Assembly (NCBI GenBank): GCA_900758845.1 | Contig: CAAESW010000004.1 | Coordinates: forward strand, 1-33,271 | Direction of reading: 5' to 3' | DNA: 33,271 nt | DNA from: an uncultured Collinsella sp. | GTDB taxonomy: Bacteria > Actinomycetota > Coriobacteriia > Coriobacteriales > Coriobacteriaceae | Shown here: positions 31,907 to 33,271 of the stretch, one piece after another | Layout: each line of letters begins with the position of its first letter | Position numbering within the stretch: the stretch's first letter is position 1 | Translations under genes and position numbers: made by a program | Notes under the pieces: model-generated | What the model saw: only the letters and a program-made list of their open reading frames with translations | Database searches by the model: none | Told to the model about the DNA's origin: nothing

Positions 31907-31935
31907 TAGTCATTGGGGACGTTCTTAAATGACTA
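31907..31935. repeat. REP-like palindrome overlapping the IIB stop codon
   Basis: TAGTCATT and AATGACTA arms flank GGGGACGTTCTTA, the reverse complement of the units at 9349 and 14000. One further base on each side also pairs (C/G). The stop codon and last codons of the neighbouring gene lie inside it. Confidence 0.8.
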
Positions 31936-32404
31936 GCTGGATGGGGTCGGGGTTGGAGCTGGGGAGGTAGCGGATTTCTAGTTCTATGCCGAGCGCTTGC
32001 AGCTCTTTGAGGGCAGCGACGTCTGTGTCGTCTACGGCAACTGCGGGTGTTGCGGGACGCTTGCCCTCCCCTGCCTGCATATGGCCGATGCTGATCTTGG
32101 TGATCGGCACGCCGCCCTTAACCAGCGCGAGCGCATCGGCGGGTGAGGCCACCATGATCAGAATCCATTGACGCGGCGTTGCGGTATGGATGATGTCGAT
32201 GGTCCTTTGCACCGAGAAAAACCGTGTCCACACGCCCTCGGGCGCCGCGACCCTCATAGGCGCCCACTTACGCGAATCAGCCGCAATCTCGTCGTTGACG
32301 ATCAGGACGAGATTGGAACCCACAGCCTCGTTCCACAGCTCAACGTCTTGCCCGTAAATGAAACGGTCATCAATGCGTGTGAGAAGAATCTTGGGTTGAG
32401 CCAT
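31925..32404 (-). CDS. Mannose-family PTS IIB-like protein lacking the phosphorylation histidine
   Basis: 159 aa, the usual IIB length of the mannose/fructose/sorbose PTS family. The ATG at 32404 has only GGGG upstream. The N-terminus ILLTRIDDRFIYGQDVELW aligns with the family consensus RIDDRLIHGQVxxxW, but position 17 is Tyr instead of the phospho-accepting His. The remainder is intact: LVLIVNDEIAADSRKWAPMRVAAPEGVWTRFFSVQ, VKGGVPITKISIGHMQAGEGKR and VAVDDTDVAALKELQALGIELEIR. No IIA, IIC or IID gene is nearby. It could be a regulatory or inactive paralogue. The last three codons and the stop come from a REP-like repeat, so the natural C-terminus may have been replaced. Confidence 0.85.
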   Translation of the reverse strand: MAQPKILLTRIDDRFIYGQDVELWNEAVGSNLVLIVNDEIAADSRKWAPMRVAAPEGVWTRFFSVQRTIDIIHTATPRQWILIMVASPADALALVKGGVPITKISIGHMQAGEGKRPATPAVAVDDTDVAALKELQALGIELEIRYLPSSNPDPIQLVI

Positions 32405-32561
32405 CGCTGCCCCATTCTGCTTGAGACCCGTAAGAGCAAGACATCGCGTCTCCAATATTAGTGCATTTAAAGTGAGAAAAGCCGTCAGAACACTTGCGCG
32501 GATGTGCGATGTCCCGTATCATAGACAGCCGTTGACGCCTCAGTTGCGTCATCACATGGCC

Positions 32562-32637
32562 GCCAGCGTAGCTCAGTTGGTAGAGCACCGCTCTCGTAAA
32601 GCGGGGGTCACCGGTTCGAGCCCGGTCGCTGGCTCCA
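32562..32637 (+). tRNA. tRNA-Thr (anticodon CGU)
   Basis: 76-nt cloverleaf with encoded CCA. The acceptor stem is GCCAGCG/CGCTGGC, the D-loop includes AGCTCAGTTGGTAGAGC, and the anticodon stem CCGCT/AGCGG encloses loop CTCGTAA with anticodon CGT at 32595-32597. The T-arm is CCGGTTCGAGCCCGG. Confidence 0.95.
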
Positions 32638-32648
32638 TTGCACAAGAT

Positions 32649-32672
32649 AGCCGCCTTCGGGCGGCTTTTTTG
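32649..32672 (+). terminator. Terminator after tRNA-Thr
   Basis: AGCCGCC (32649-32655) and GGCGGCT (32660-32666) enclose TTCG, followed by a T-run. Confidence 0.9.
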
Positions 32673-32902
32673 TTACCGATTTTGAGTGCGTGCGCGCCAA
32701 TCCAAGCATCGCCACGTCAACAGCGGCCCACTCGGTGGACTTCGGGTTTAATGCTTAGGGGCGGGGATTTACCAAAGTGAAATTTTAATGAAAAGAAACC
32801 CAGCTGCAACAATTGCCATGGTGAGGGCTCGAATTGGCCATATAGATCTAAAATAGTCACGATCCCTTCTCTTTTGCTGGAACGATATATCTATACAAGG
32901 TT
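32673..32902. other. Non-coding stretch, composition shift
   Basis: No convincing gene is seen here. From about 32770 the sequence is visibly more AT-rich than the rest of the window. A 63-codon minus-strand frame (32769-32960) ends in a hydrophobic stretch but has no ribosome site. Confidence 0.4.
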
Positions 32903-33094
32903 GTGAGCGGAAAACAAAAATACGTCGATTGCTATCCGACAAACGGGTCTGGAATTGCATTCACCGGCATTTCGGGGCAGATTGATACACATGTACGAAA
33001 GGGAACCTATGTGGTGCGTTGGGTTGGAGCTGCTGCAGGCCCGATATGGATTGCGGTCTTGCGCCCCGATGTCCAAATAGGCTTCTCTCTCTAG
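32903..33094 (+). CDS. Possible small protein of unknown function
   Basis: 63-codon frame from a GTG at 32903, ending 14 bp before the next start. The product contains GIAFTGISGQIDTHVRKGTYVVRWVGAA-like sequence and no recognised domain. The composition is AT-richer than its neighbours. Its tight spacing to the following frame is the only support, and no strong ribosome site is visible. Confidence 0.25.
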   Translation: MSGKQKYVDCYPTNGSGIAFTGISGQIDTHVRKGTYVVRWVGAAAGPIWIAVLRPDVQIGFSL

Positions 33095-33108
33095 ACGGGA
33101 AGTTGCTC

Positions 33109-33271
33109 ATGGACGCCATATATGACGGAGATGACTGGGTCAATCATTATACTTGGCGCCTGGTCGGCTCGGATGACAATGGGGATGTGGTGTTTGATGG
33201 ACTATGTCCAAAGCATCTCCATCCTTTTGTCTCGTCGTTAATTGAGAGTTCCGCTCGTGTTGCCCCCTACA
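33109..33271 (+). CDS. Unknown protein, truncated by the window edge
   Basis: Open frame from the ATG at 33109, with GGGAAG upstream, running off the right edge after 54 codons. The visible part is acidic and aromatic (MDAIYDGDDWVNHYTWRLVG) and is not recognised. It lies downstream of a tRNA gene in the AT-richer segment, so it may belong to an acquired element. Confidence 0.45.
   Translation, partial: MDAIYDGDDWVNHYTWRLVGSDDNGDVVFDGLCPKHLHPFVSSLIESSARVAPY

Noticed and set aside
32961..33143. Minus-strand frames in the AT-rich end of the window
   Set aside because: They have no ribosome sites or recognisable sequence, and they conflict with the better-spaced plus-strand frames.

Overview
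The window is a GC-rich actinobacterial chromosome segment, most likely from a Coriobacteriia gut commensal of the Collinsella type. That placement is inferred from base composition, the gene set and the repeat families, not from a marker gene. Almost all of it is devoted to uptake and catabolism of beta-galactosides and galactose.

Layout. 1-2.1 kb: a class II tagatose/fructose-bisphosphate aldolase (gatY-like, minus) divergent from a DeoR-family regulator. 2.2-3.3 kb: a flavo-diiron protein (minus). 3.5-7.7 kb: LacI-type regulator R1 divergent from galK-galT (Leloir route, galT class II). 7.8-9.5 kb: an AAA/DUF4143 ATPase cassette bracketed by 40-bp direct repeats. 9.5-12.6 kb: the tagatose-6-phosphate operon lacA-lacB-lacX-lacC (minus), with no lacD. 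12.9-14.5 kb: an unknown membrane protein and the only lactose-type PTS IIA gene. 14.7-29.2 kb: three modules, each made of a LacI regulator (R2, R3, R4; minus), a PTS IICB gene and a GH1 6-phospho-beta-galactosidase gene (plus); the enzyme gene comes first in module 2. 29.8-32.4 kb: a second DeoR regulator, a galactose mutarotase and a mannose-type PTS IIB that lacks its phosphorylation histidine. 32.5 kb: tRNA-Thr(CGU), then a more AT-rich stretch ending in a truncated unknown gene.

How the genes fit together. The single IIA is expected to feed phosphate to all three IICB transporters. The imported phospho-disaccharides would be split by the three GH1 enzymes. Galactose-6-phosphate would pass through LacAB and LacC to tagatose-1,6-bisphosphate, and the gatY-like aldolase is the only visible candidate for the missing last step. 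Unphosphorylated galactose would go through mutarotase, GalK and GalT.

Non-coding structure is unusually rich. (1) The four R1-R4 intergenic regions carry 14-bp pseudo-palindromes of form TGnnnAC/GTnnnCA that differ between modules, in parallel with differing recognition-helix residues. (2) GAACA-N5-GAACA direct repeats and ACCGTTYAC boxes recur upstream of lac/gal genes across the window. (3) Seven copies of a hairpin element, all with exactly 25 nt between conserved arms and a tandem period near 80 bp, occupy all three convergent gene ends of the lac modules. (4) REP-like palindromes with GTCCC cores lie at several gene ends.
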